This document shows positions 44,842-56,917 of a DNA stretch of 64,000 nucleotides, piece after piece. Source of the stretch: Fragilariopsis cylindrus CCMP1102. Its lineage: Eukaryota > Bacillariophyta > Bacillariophyceae > Bacillariales > Bacillariaceae. The notes beneath the pieces are model-generated. The model searched no databases. It had not been told where the DNA came from and was given only the letters and a program-made list of their open reading frames with translations. Both the position numbers and the translations under genes were made by a program. How positions within the stretch are numbered: the stretch's first letter is position 1; each line of letters opens with the position of its first letter. The stretch lies in contig FMBT01000346.1 of the NCBI GenBank assembly GCA_900095095.1, positions 1 to 64,000 of the forward strand, read 5' to 3'.

Positions 44842-47418
44842 TCAAGGAGCAAGCATATCGTTGTTAGCAGCCAATTTGGCTTCCGCATCCGTTCGTCGTT
44901 GTAAAAGGATTGATCGTGCTAGCCACAAAACACATCGAACAAGTTGATAACCAATAAAGACAGTCCATACCGATGTTAGACCCACCGCATCGGTTCCCGC
45001 TAAGGCCTTCCTTTTTACTTTTAGCATCAGATACGGAACTATTGCAAAGAAAGCAGCGTACATCTTACCCAAGTATCCCAGATCTTTCTGACCGAGTAAC
45101 ATTCCCTCAGTTCCGCATACAAATCCGTGTACACCAAAAAATACAAGAAGTAAAGGTACAACTGAATTGACAAGACTAATGACAGCTTGATCAGACGTAA
45201 AGAATCCAGACACAAGAGGGATTGTAGAAACTGCCGCCATCATTGTACCTCCGAATACAGCTCCTGCCTTGAGAAAGTTTATTAGGACCTTCCTCAATGC
45301 GATCGCCTTCTCCCTACTAGGTGCTTTGTCAGAAATTTTAGGTACAAAGCTTTGTGCAGTTAGACTTAATGAATCAGCGATCGGGCATAGACAATAGAAT
45401 ATACTAACGATAACCTGTTGAGCTGCCATGCTAACCGTTCCAAGAGAGGACGCAACCACATGAGCCATTGCGACATAGCCAGAAATACGTCCAACTTGTG
45501 TGGAAGTTACAGGAAGAACATAGGGAGAAAATTCTGTTCGTGTTTCCTTGTTCGGTAATTTGAACAAATCTTTTGGATGAAATCTATTATTGAGGAAGCC
45601 CCGAGCCGAGAATGATTCACTCTTCTTGGAAGAAAATTTGTTTTTTGATTCAGTAGCAGTAGTTCGTACATCATTGCTTCGTCTGCTACTACGACCCTTC
45701 AATTTTATACTTTCCATAACATTCCGCAAGCTCTGTCGACGTCCCTTTCCTTCTTCTACCTTTGATTTGCTGGTGATTTCTAAGATAGCATTAGAAAGAT
45801 TAATCACTTCTGCTTGTGGGGGTCCTTCAGTGTCATTGGTGATGATGGTTGACTTTTTCGGCTTTGGCTTATTACGAAGCCATCTCATAAAGAATGTGAC
45901 AGCAGCATACTGCGAGAGGACAGTTGCCCATGCTGCACCTGCTGCTCCACCAAGGAGTGGATTAGAAGAACCCACCAAACAAGCATCACACAAAAAGTTC
46001 ACTACAGCTGCTGCTGCAAGTACATAGAGTGGACTTTTAATATCTTGCATTCCCAGACATGCAGCTTGCGTACTTCCAATAATAGCGGCGGCTGGCATAC
46101 CTAATGAACGGATACGAACATATTTCATTGCTGCTGCAAAGACAGCAGGTGATATAGAATCATTACCAATAATAGCTGTTAATAATGGTCGAGCAAATAT
46201 AAATAATATTGATCCTAATCCAACACCGACATAGGTTGACATTTGCATCGCCCCGATCATCATTTTCGCTGTCTTTGGTTTATCACTAGTACCACGGTCC
46301 GATTCCTGTGCAGATGCGACCATATTGGTGGTACCAGTATAAAGAAAAGCAATCAGTAATGCTGCATAATCAGTAACAGCCACCGCCGGATTAAGTGCTG
46401 CCTGTTGAGTAGTACCACTTAGAATACCAACTGCGGACGTATCGATCAATGATAATAATGGTCCACATAACCAAACACCAATTGCAGGTATAGCAAATTT
46501 AAGAATCTTCATCACACTCGGTGTTATTAAACTCATTTCTTCTTCTTCCTTCGTCATTTTCGTATTATCATCATCTTCCGTAACGACTACTGATTTTGAA
46601 TCTGATGACCCGGTAACGATAGACGATGGTGTAAACAACTCCTCTACTACCTTTGGTGGTATTGGTTGGGTCTGATCACCAACAACAACAGCAGTAGTAG
46701 AAGCAGTTATGGTAGCGATGATTTCTGGTGGTGGTGATGGTATGATCATAATCTCATTGTCACTATCATCGATACTGATTTTATTGTTGTTAGTATTTTG
46801 TTGCTGTTGTTGTTGTTGTTGTTGCTGCTGTTCTAAGAAGGTCGCATTTGTTGCAACGATTGCTACTTCATCAAGTTGTTCTACCAATTCTGGTGATAAA
46901 CTAGCCTCAGCTTCTGCAGCTGCTTCCACTGATGCTGTTAACACTGCCATGAGACTTTCATTTTTGATATTATCATTATTCAATGATTCGATCATGATAG
47001 TGTTAGAGGAACCAGAACCATCAATGTTACTGGCGGATTCTTCTTCTATCGGAGGTGTCATATCAGAAAGATTGACAATAGAATCATCATCAGTATCATT
47101 TAGCAAAAATTCTATCTGTTGTCCTGACGTTGATGATGATGTTGATACTGTAGAATCGATCGGTTCATCATCAAGAGGCGATACCGGTACAGAAAGACGA
47201 TCATCTACATTATTATTACTATTATTGTTGTTGCCATTTACATTATTGTTCGAATACACAGCACCCCTTCTGGTATTAAGAATGTCCCCACGAATTGTCT
47301 GTGTCTGTGTATGAGTTGTGGTCTGAGTCTTGATTGGTACAAAAGCATTCGTTACAGGTGCTGAATGAATAATGGTAGCAGCCAAAATGACTGCTACTTG
47401 TATTATTGTAATCAACAT
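44842..47418 (-). CDS. Plastid-targeted MATE-family transporter
   Basis: 858 residues, one uninterrupted frame. A signal peptide (TIIQVAVILAATIIHSAPVTNA) is followed directly by FVPI, the Phe at +1 that diatoms use to send proteins into the plastid. Then comes about 270 residues of low complexity (Asn, Gln, Thr, Ile; includes a Gln run from a TTG/CTG repeat near 46800-46830). The MATE core starts at LKFAIPAIGVWLCGPLLSLIDTSAVG, with GTTNMVASA, the conserved RSLGMPAAAIIGSTQAACLGMQDIKSPL and, in the second half, AQQVIVSIFYCLCPIADSLSLTAQSFVPK and VFFGVHGFVCGTEGMLLGQKDLGYL: about 12 helices with a hydrophilic loop near residue 590. MATE proteins export organic cations or acids by H+ or Na+ antiport. 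Plant plastid members (EDS5-like) are the closest analogy. The substrate is unknown. Confidence 0.88.
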   Translation of the reverse strand: MLITIIQVAVILAATIIHSAPVTNAFVPIKTQTTTHTQTQTIRGDILNTRRGAVYSNNNVNGNNNNSNNNVDDRLSVPVSPLDDEPIDSTVSTSSSTSGQQIEFLLNDTDDDSIVNLSDMTPPIEEESASNIDGSGSSNTIMIESLNNDNIKNESLMAVLTASVEAAAEAEASLSPELVEQLDEVAIVATNATFLEQQQQQQQQQQQNTNNNKISIDDSDNEIMIIPSPPPEIIATITASTTAVVVGDQTQPIPPKVVEELFTPSSIVTGSSDSKSVVVTEDDDNTKMTKEEEEMSLITPSVMKILKFAIPAIGVWLCGPLLSLIDTSAVGILSGTTQQAALNPAVAVTDYAALLIAFLYTGTTNMVASAQESDRGTSDKPKTAKMMIGAMQMSTYVGVGLGSILFIFARPLLTAIIGNDSISPAVFAAAMKYVRIRSLGMPAAAIIGSTQAACLGMQDIKSPLYVLAAAAVVNFLCDACLVGSSNPLLGGAAGAAWATVLSQYAAVTFFMRWLRNKPKPKKSTIITNDTEGPPQAEVINLSNAILEITSKSKVEEGKGRRQSLRNVMESIKLKGRSSRRSNDVRTTATESKNKFSSKKSESFSARGFLNNRFHPKDLFKLPNKETRTEFSPYVLPVTSTQVGRISGYVAMAHVVASSLGTVSMAAQQVIVSIFYCLCPIADSLSLTAQSFVPKISDKAPSREKAIALRKVLINFLKAGAVFGGTMMAAVSTIPLVSGFFTSDQAVISLVNSVVPLLLVFFGVHGFVCGTEGMLLGQKDLGYLGKMYAAFFAIVPYLMLKVKRKALAGTDAVGLTSVWTVFIGYQLVRCVLWLARSILLQRRTDAEAKLAANNDMLAP

Positions 47419-49523
47419 TATTCGATGATGATATTATTATTATTATATTGCGTTGTTGTTGTTCTATGGTCGTTGTTGAAAGATGGTATCCGTCTCATTA
47501 TCATTCTCAATTGTATTCAGTTTCAATTCTCTAAATGAAGTGTAAGTATGTTACAGAGCGTTCTTCAAGGTTTCTTTATTTCGAAAATATTGAAATGTTA
47601 TGAACAGCACTGTGGGTTCGCAAGTGGAGTCTAATGTGATGATGATGTAAACTCTATTTCTTTATATCGCTGGTGACAAGATTCATTCAGATACTTACTG
47701 TACTCATCGTAGAATGCACCTTGCTTAGGTGGTAAGAAACAGACCTCTCCCTTGGTGACAGAGGGAGCAAGAGTTGAAATTACAAACACGAGAGAAGAAC
47801 AGTGAATGAAACATTCGCGTCAAAAGAAATTTCAATCACGAAACGATTTGCGCTAAACGAATAAACTTAAACTGTGATTGGCATTCATGATTGAATACTT
47901 CACTAGTTAATTTAACTGCTGAAGTGGAGTATCAGTCAACGAGGTCGTAAATTAATTTTAAAAACAGCTGCATAGCATCAGTGGAAAATGTATCATCATC
48001 AATCGTGAACTTCAAGAGACACGGGTTCGCCACACATCACAATGAGCGTCTGTAACAAAGAACAAAAACAAAATTGTATGCAAGTAAGAGTCAGTCAGAT
48101 ATGATGGGACAATATATGACTTTTCCATGATGCCTTATCCTTCTCACTTTGATTGTACTTAATAATAATGTTTGATGTTGGTTGAAGCCAGTTATTGCTT
48201 ACTACTGTACACTAAGAAGTAACTAATTTCCTTTTATAACGCTGCGCTGCACACCAAGGATGTCCTAGGTAGTCTGTAAATGATTTCTTCTAATGAATTG
48301 TCAGTACAAAGTTGTACCAGAGTTGTATCACATTATAAAGTTGTACCGAGTTGTATCACATTATAAAGGATAGTACTTTTATTTAGTCAGGGTTTGTGTG
48401 TGTTTGTGTTTAGTGAGTTCAATGCAGGTGGGACTATCTTTTTTTTTTCCAACTCAATCATCTTATGCCTTAAAGTACAAGAAGGTAGGAGAGATCGTGA
48501 TAAAGGCATCACAGATCTATGATGTGTACATTATGTTTGTTTCCATTGTCATCATTTCCGTAGGATATTCAGAAGCGCTAAATACATGATGCCCAAAAGG
48601 ACCATTAGACTGGGTCACAACTAACTGAACCTTTTTGATGGCAGTCAGGGGTCCTTGTTTAATGTCTGGAGCTATGATAAATAAACCCTCTGTGTGGTCA
48701 TTCCAAGCAAAAGGTGATAAATGGTTCTTTTAAAAACACTCCTCTTTTGATTAGATAGTTGTTCATTAGAACTCAAATTTCTACTCAATCATAGTAATGA
48801 GAGCTATAGCTATCAATCAATATATCTACTGCTGTTTTGGATGCCTTATTGTGGTGGTAGGAGATATATATGCTTCTGTAAATGCATCTACTAGCTTCTA
48901 TTACCTACTTGGACTCACTAGATACTAAGACACACTGTATATCTGCATATGTATGCAGATGATGTGTATTGTATAAAGAGTAAACTCACTTGCTCAATAT
49001 CATGCAATCTACCCCACTGTATGTGTCTTACTCCCCCATCAATTACGGTTCTAGTTGTGTTCAAGAATTTAAGTTAGAGTGCAAAAGAATACATACATTA
49101 TGAGAAGTGCAACAACAGCAAAAGTTATCTACAAACAAACAAACTATACCAGCTGAAATATCAATAATAGTTCACAATGTCTCCAAATAGGATTTCAATG
49201 ATCCATGATGTGTTATCCGATAGAAGTGGTATCTTGTATGCTGTATTTTTAAGTTTTTTTTTAATCCAAGATCAGAATAATGTGTAAGTCTATGACAAAA
49301 TCTATGTATGCCAGTGGGAAAGTAAGATTCCATTCCATAGTTAATATTCTAGCTAAGACCAAGTGTGGCTCTCACTGTCAAATTGGCAGTGACTAGTGGT
49401 AGCAAATAGTACATTCAATTGAAACAAATCGTAGTGAAGTTAAATCATAAAGGGATTTTCGCAAAGGATGAAGTTAAATTATTTTGGACTTAAAGGCGTT
49501 GAACGGACGCATGTGAGTTCAAT
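47419..49523. other. Long intergenic region without a recognisable gene
   Basis: About 2.1 kb, the longest gene-free stretch between two genes. It contains a small direct repeat at about 48309-48367. The short open frames have no recognisable motif, and I cannot see a tRNA, snRNA or transposon end. Confidence 0.5.
48309..48367. repeat. About 29-bp direct tandem duplication
   Basis: Two adjacent units starting AAGTTGTACC and ending ATCACATTATA, differing by a one-base gap. Confidence 0.8.
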
Positions 49524-52500
49524 TCATATTGTGATTGGTAAATTAGTAGCATTGCCACTTCTGGTAGCTGATGCATCCCTTGAACGTCGATTCGCACGAG
49601 GACTCGTCCACTGTCGCTTTTCACGCATAGGTGTCGAAATTTCCCAGGGAGCACGTTTTTTTCGAGGTGAGCATTTGTCCTCACCCATTTTCTGGAGGCG
49701 GCTGTTATTACAGCTGGCCTCCCATTCGTCCATCAATTGAATTGCCTCTAAGGGTTCGAAGATGTCAAGGGCTTCCCCCTCAATTTGATCATAGAGATCG
49801 AGAAAAACCATATGAGTGCGATCATCTAGATAATTATCTGGCATATTCAATGCTCGTTGGAGGGTCAACGATGCCGTGTGTAGCAAACTGAGAGCTCGAC
49901 ACCTGCCGCCTTCATCGGGATTTTGCTCTACTGTTAAGACCGCCATCATCCAGAGACAGAGGACAGTAGTTTGCTCTCTTTCGCAGGTAATTACCTCAAG
50001 TGATGGTGACGCGGAAGCGAAATGAGAAATAGGCACATGTCGACCGGAAATAAATGTCAGTCTATCCATGGACGATGACGACGACCTGTAGTGTTTCATT
50101 TGGATACTGTTTTGATCAGAGCCGAACGATGCTACTGTTGCTGTCGCTAAGATTTCATCTACCTTTTGTTCCAAGCACGAAGCCAAAGTTTCCAATATTC
50201 TTAAAGCTTGGTTTAACTTTCCAAGTTCTCGAAGACATCTGGCAATCGAAAGGGTTACGGATGCAGCATTAGGATGAATGAGAGATTCAACTTTGGTCCA
50301 GCCCCTTAACGCGAGATCATATTGCGAATAGGCCATAGACCAGAAATATCGAGATATGGCTGTATCGTCTTCGCTTGAGGTGGGTTTCGTTTTTGATCCC
50401 GGAATCTTGTTCTCAATCTCTTCGCTAGCAGAAAGACAGTTGGCAAGTACCGAAAATGAGTCAGCAACAAGGGAGTGGTTTAGGAGTCGGATTCGATTAT
50501 CTGGACCCAAAAGCTTAAGAAAATCTCTTGACAACTCTCTATGAAAGTTAATGGCAAATGCTTGCATAATGTCTACAGCGTCGACACAGTCGTCAAATGC
50601 TACAACTTTATTGGAATTATTTGCGTGATAATATTCGTAGTACCGTCTATCGAAAAATAGTGATTCGGTTTCAAATAAAAAGTTCGAGAGTAAATCGAGC
50701 AGTCCAGAGATAATGGACTTCGCAAAATCGTCTTTTTTAGCTTCTGTCATGGCTCCCGCAAGGTCCAGCATTGTACTGAGTGTTGTAGGGTGACAAGGGC
50801 TAAGATTCTGTTCACAACGCATTAACAAAGAAGATAAGATATCCGATGCTTTTGTCCAATCCTTTTCCACCGCCATATTACATGCTATTTGTTGTAACAC
50901 TTCAAAAGGAAGGTTGAGAGCACGATCAAACGGGTTACTCGAGCCATATTCAAGCCAGCCGATCATTCCCATGGATGTGGCTTGATTGCTGATAGCAAGA
51001 GTTCTCAGAAGCAGTCTTCTTGAGAAAGTGGATAACTCAGCAAGTGACACTTCATTCTCTCTTAGCAATGGTGGCAGATCTATAATGAGCTGCTGCATGC
51101 AAGTAGTCAGCAAGTGAAGACAGTAAAATGCAGGAAGATGTCTCGGATTTGAAATCGCTTCGGGAATACCTGCCTCAAAAACAGCAGATATCAATATTAG
51201 TGATGCAGTACCACCAACCGGATCCGTTTTAGAAGCTTCATATATCGATTGCTTCAAAGAATTCCTCCTCAAAGCAGCCTGGGCGGCAATGGCTGCGATC
51301 CCAACAAGTGGTGCCTTCTTCGGAGCTTCTACGTCTTTCTTTTGAGACCGTTTCAGTGCAGCCTGGGCGGCCATTGCTGCAATATCACCAACCGGCGTGT
51401 TTTGGGGAGCTTCTTCGTCTTTCTTTTGAGATTGTTTCAGTGCAGCCTGGGCGGCCATTGCTGCGATACCACCAACCGGTGCCTTCTGAGGAGCTTCTTC
51501 GTCTTTCTTTTGAGACCGTATCAGTGCAGCCTGGGCGGCCATTGCTGCAATACCACCAACCGGTGCCTTATTAGGAGCTTCTTCGTCTTTCTTTTGAGAC
51601 CGTTTCAGTGCAGCCTGGGCGGCGAGTGCTGCAATCCCAACAAGTGGTACCTTTTCAGGAATGACTCGTCTGTTGATTGCTTCGCAGAATTCTTCTTCAA
51701 TGCAGCTTGGGCGGCGAGTGCTGCAATCCCAACAAGTGGGACCTTTTTAGGAGCTTCGTCTGTCGATTTATCTTCTTCCTTCCGCGTTGCAATGACCAAG
51801 TCTTCGTTAGGCTTTGTCGTCGGTTCAGTTACGGATGCTGTTGTCACATCCGCATCTGAAGTATCCGCTCTATTTGTATCGTGTATTCTTTGATCGACCA
51901 AGAATACGGTGGCTAGTTTAGTTGGGGTCGTGAGTACCGAACGGACAAAGTCAGTAGTCGAGACGCCAAACAAAGATTCCTTCTTTTCCTTGGAGAGCTG
52001 TGTATCGGTATTTCGAGTTATAGTCTCCTTTCTATTCTCCATTTCAAACGAAACAATCTCGCGATGCAATGAATAACCTTCTACACCCATCACTCCAAAA
52101 AACTGCGCTATCTGAAATTGCAGTTCTAGAAGAAGAAGAAGAAGAAGAAGAAGAAGAAGAAAAGAGAGAAAGTAAGAAAATGTAAGTAAAATCTGTATGA
52201 TTTAAACTCAGCCGAAGGTTATAAAAGTGAAAACATACCTGCAATAAGGCCACCATTCAGCCTCAAGTTGACAAGGATGTGACGGTAGCCGGTAGGAAGA
52301 GAATGATAGAATTCGCTCCCTGCTTTTGTAGTACGAAAAAGATTTTTCAACCGCACGATCTTGAAGGAAGGTACTGGTTTGGTCGACCCAATTTTTTCCC
52401 TATTACCATCATGTTCCGCAAGATTGTGTAACGAATACAAGCCACATATCAATGAGCCTTCGTCAGGAAACGTAATTTCACCTCTCAAGGCATCTTTAAC

Positions 52501-55500
52501 CTGTGATACATCGCCATTGTACTTTCTTGTAGCCTTTTTCCGAATTGATGAATAATCCTTGACTCCAGCTGAAGAAGATATATAGTCACCTTCAGTATCT
52601 GTGGTCTGTGGATCATTGTGTGTGGAATACTGTACAATGCAATCTATGACAATCTCCAGATTTGTCAACTGCTCTTTTGCTTCCTTTTGAATGTCTTAAT
52701 GGTAGGGGTATCTTCCTGTTGGTTAGTCTTGTGCGTGGTGGAAAAGTCATGTCGCAACGATGAATGTATAGCTGAACCATTTCTCCTGCAACTGACACCG
52801 TATAAAGACGGCAAAGGACCAATTCACAAAGGAACCTCGTCAAAACCAAATAGTCTTTATGAGTCCTATCGTAGCAGTTGTCATGAATATTTCTCAGTAA
52901 CGAGTACGCATCTGCAGAAACAAAATCATTCGAAAAGCTCACATTCTTAGATCGAACCGAAAATTAATAGTAGACATTGAAGAAGACAAAGTATCGTCGT
53001 CGTCAAAGAATCCTGTCTGTCTCACCAAGTTCGACAATGGGATTGATGACGGTCTGGTCAGCATAGCTCTGCAAGATTCAGCATGCTTCCAATTTGCAAG
53101 AAGTTGACGCCAAATTAGCGATGCCATGCTTTTCGATACTTCCGGTGATTTTCGGTGAGGAAAATTCTCGAGAAATTGTAGATTTTCTAATGAAGAAAAA
53201 GCCATGAGTGTTTCGTGAAAGTGTTCGGATCTTTCGATCGCTTCTGTCATTTCTTCTGTGTCAGGAACACTCGGAAAATTGGCTTCGGCGTCACTATCCC
53301 ATCGAACCATTTCACAACCATCATTGGCGGGGTTCAAATCAGTCTGTTTACCGTCGACTAAGGAACGATTTTCAACTGGTGTCTCGTACGGGGATCTAGC
53401 TGATTTGGTGTTGACTAAAGATCTTAGCGACATTTTGCTTCCTTGCCTGTGAAGTCGTCGTGAATTTGGGCGCCTGGAAGAAGTCGAGAACGGCCTGGAA
53501 TGGAAACTGTTTTGTTGTGTACTCAAGGAGTCCAGCAAATTATCTAGAGACACAGCGCTATCTTCTTTGAGTAAAGCACGCTGTTGTGATCTTTCCTGTG
53601 AGACATTAGATCTCAACCTGAAACAATTCTCCTCCTTATCTGGTTCACTTGAGATCTTACGTTTTGCAGGAACGAAATCGAACATCGAAATATGTTCATT
53701 CATTTCCTCTATTGAATGACGACAAGAGCGCTTGTCTTCGATTTGATGACATGTCTGAATCTCTGGAGGTGACGACAACGAGCTAGAAGCAAAGTAGTAT
53801 TCATCTGCTTGCCAAAAATACTGTCGACAACTGGACGATCAAAGGATAAAGTTGGGTCAAAAAGGTCCAATTTATGGGTCTTGTCTTTCACCTCGATATC
53901 GAATCCAGTAAGCTTTGTAACAACGTATTTGACAATGCTTTTTCTATCCTCGAAAATGCTCTGTTCAAAACTCGCAGTGAATTTCTCTTCAGGGTTGGTC
54001 ATCGTGCCATCTCGAATTTTTACCGTGTCGACATCTTTGTTTTGGTATATTGAGTCCTCGTTCATATCAAATAGAGGCAACGTTCTGTTAGCTTCTTTGC
54101 CGTCGGGTGTACGATTCAACAAATGAATATTATTTGTCTCCTTTTCGTCAAATACAGAATCCCTCTCGCAATCTTTATGTATTTTATTTGAGATTCCATC
54201 AAGTTCCATTGTGCTTCCAATGTCATCGTTTTCCGGACGTATGTCAAAGTCTTTATCCTGTATTGTGGTATCTACAACTAAACCCTTTAATTTCTCGTCA
54301 ACGCCTTTAGGTCGAGTAGGCTTTGCCGTTGTCGTTTCAGGTGTATGCTTTGAATTATCCCTTTTTAAGAAGGCTATTTCAGTTGGAGGAACGGCATCAA
54401 AATCTTTCCTGGTCATCTCATTTTCTGATGGAGAAACTTTGATACCAGATACATCGTTTCTACCATTTACTCCATTACTAACAGCTTGTTCGGTAGCGTT
54501 GAGCATATCACACGACACGGTTCCAGACCGGATTGCGATTTCGCCTGCCGTCATCTGCTGAATTTTATAATTTTCTTGCTCTTTCTTCTCGTCAAAAGGT
54601 AGTTCGAATGACATAGTCCCGTCAATAATGTTCGTTTGGGATCCGATTCCTCTATATCATTTTTATTGACAATTCGAGTCTGAAGAGGCAACGTACTATT
54701 TGTATCCATTGCCGTATATATTTGTTTAGATCGATCTGATTGCACGTTCGGTTCTTCTATTTTTGAGCGTGTTTTCATAGAATGATTGTTGTGTGTAGTT
54801 GAGTTATGCTGCTTTTCGCATATGCTAGTTGAAAGTTTCTCGTTGTTTTCCTCAATGTGGCATTGAGCTAATTGTGTATCTACTTTCCGAACGTCAACAC
54901 TCACATCAATTACAACAGTTTTTCCGTCATCATTCTCTTCTTCGTTTAGGTTCGATATCGCGCGTTCTGATTCTTCGTGAATTTGGGATGAAGCAATTAT
55001 CGAGACTGTGCTTCTTTCTTCTTGTGAAGATTTCTTCGAGGCCATTAATTGCCTTGGATTTGTTTTTCTATTTTTACTTTTGTCGTTGTCGTCGTCGTCG
55101 TCAGATTCATCCTTTTTTATCTTCAAAAGATCTTCGCTCTCCTCAAACTTTTCATCCAAATTTGGTAGAGAGGATGGAAATGCTAGAAGTGAATTTTGCT
55201 TACTGTGCGATGCGAAAAAGTCGTCAGAAATGGCACTACTAGCGCTACCCTGTCGCGTATGAAGAGAGGGAGACGACGTAAATTCGGATATCGAATATAT
55301 TGTTACTGTTTCCTCATCATTCACGAACTGAGTTTCGTTTCCTTTTTCCCATTCTTTTTTGACATCATGTGCAAATTCTGTCGCTGACGATACCACAACC
55401 TTCTTCGCATCATTTAGGTGTGGAGCTGCCACATGAGCCACCGTCTTAACAGTTGAGGAAGCCGTCTTTGCCAATCGCCGAAGAGATGTTTTCCATTCAT

Positions 55501-55905
55501 TATCTTCGTATAGACTACTAAATCGTTGTTGTCGTATCTGTTGAGCTCGTTCGTGCTTTTTCTTGCGCACTGCGGAACCAGCTGCTACGGCGTCCAAAAC
55601 TGGGTCTCTGAAAACACTTTATTGTTTTGCTCCGTAACAGCCAAAGCTCCTAGCAGCAAACCTCCCGAAAAAAAATCCCCTTGCGAATGGTTGAGATTAG
55701 GATTGGAATGGGAATATTTTCTTTCTACTGTTATTCTATTGTTGTTGTCGTTATCACCAGTATTGTCGATATCAGATGAAACTTGTTCCACCTTGTCCCC
55801 GCAACTGTTTCGTTTGATCTCTAATGGTATCAAACCTTCCACTTGAAAATCTTCGTGTTCCAAATTCACCGATCTACCTGTCGACGTAGATACCTCATTC
55901 CCCAT
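49524..55905 (-). CDS. Giant multidomain protein: N-myristoylation signal, RelA/SpoT-like domain, Ala-rich repeats, TPR-like helices
   Basis: About 2,090 residues, with one intron (52126-52238, containing a GAA repeat). I start at the ATG at 55905 because it gives M-G-N-E-V-S, a good N-myristoylation signal. Residues up to about nt 53000 are mostly disordered and charged, with LRRLAKTASSTVKTVAHVAAPH near the start. Around 52940-52030 lies a RelA/SpoT-like nucleotidyltransferase-type domain: KKATRKYNGDVSQVKDALRGEITF, SFKIVRLKNLF, TGYRHILVNLRLNGGLIAELQFQ. Six 28-residue units follow (51760-51250; VGGIAAMAAQAALKRSQKK). The C-terminal 550 residues are helical with kinesin-light-chain-type TPR features (LSPCHPTTLSTMLDLAGAM, SIARCLRELGKLNQALRIL). 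The pieces are joined across about six one-base breaks. No ppGpp-synthesis residues could be confirmed. Confidence 0.62.
51250..51760 (-). repeat. 84-bp coding tandem repeats (six units)
   Basis: Six units of about 84 bp encode P-(V/L)-(G/V)-G-I-A-A-(M/L/I)-A-A-Q-A-A-L-K followed by a charged SQKKDEE spacer. The inner units are nearly identical, so the array has been homogenised recently. A one-base break lies near 51655, between units 1 and 2. Confidence 0.88.
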
Positions 55906-56917
55906 TGCGTCCGAGAATGAATCAATCAAAAAGTGCGACAGAGGTATGTAGAAAAGAGATGTTTTCCACTGCCACAACTAAATCTATCTTTCTATATGAT
56001 GGTTTGCACCGGAACTTATACAAAGGTTGGTCCCTACTTTAGCTAACTGCCCAAGTTTGATGCTTGATGTGTCGAATGTCGAATGTCGAATGGGAATTAT
56101 TTTGTCTCGATTTGTTTTTACCCGAATAAGAAGCCCTAACTTACTACTTCATGCATACCTATTAAACGTAACGGGACTCGACTCAGTTTCGTTTTTTTTT
56201 TTTTTTTTTTCTATAACATAGTCAGGGCAACACTAGGGAATCAATGGCACAATATTCAGCCACACAATTAAAATATGCAGATAATAAAGATACATTCAAT
56301 TAAGTGGTGTAGAATGAACTAGACCTCTTTCCAGATAACAAAACTGCTGTGAGTTGTGCAGTTGTAATACTGACAAAGTTCTAACACTTGTTATTACATT
56401 ATTAATTATTACACAGGTACCAAAGGTATTATAGTGCCCAAATCAAGTATACAAAATTTGTGATGGAGGAAAGATAGTTCGAATCTGATATAGATTATAT
56501 ATACAACTTTGCTTCTAACGTCCTTCAAAATGAGCTATTAATACTGCTCGACATAAATAGAATCTGTATAATATCAGTCAACTGAAGTATAGCATAGGAA
56601 GGAAACGGGTGACATCATATCGTAAGCATCTTAAGGAGGGAGCCCCTAGCAACGATGACAATTTTTGAGCTCAATTAAACTTGGTATAATCACCAAACAC
56701 CGTACTGCTCAAGCCCGACTTGTGTGATTTCTAAACATTCTTCGAAAAGAGACGATGGCTTTTGATATTGCTTTTTGGTAACCAGTATTTGCTATATGCA
56801 CGTGTTGTGATCTTGTCTTTTTCCAGTTGTTGGCTGAAACAAAAGTATGTTTTCCTATGGATTCTAGTTTAGACAGAGCAAAATCACTAATTGCATGAAT
56901 TGACTCATTTGCACGAT
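55906..56917. other. Intergenic region with T-run
   Basis: Contains a T-run at about 56192-56210. Upstream of the giant gene and downstream of the coiled-coil gene. No gene seen. Confidence 0.5.

Noticed and set aside
46709-47314. 201-codon open frame antisense to the MATE transporter N-terminus.
   Set aside because: It is the complement of the low-complexity leader and contains a Cys run from a CAA/CAG repeat; the MATE frame on the other strand is clearly the gene.
47419-49523. Possible mobile element or non-coding RNA in the longest gap.
   Set aside because: No terminal repeats, transposase or polymerase motifs, or foldable conserved RNA could be seen.
51249-51893. Open frame antisense to the 84-bp repeats with repeated SFXVFLLRPFQCSLGG.
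   Set aside because: The repeat length is divisible by three, so every frame is open; the sense frame continues into TPR-like sequence.
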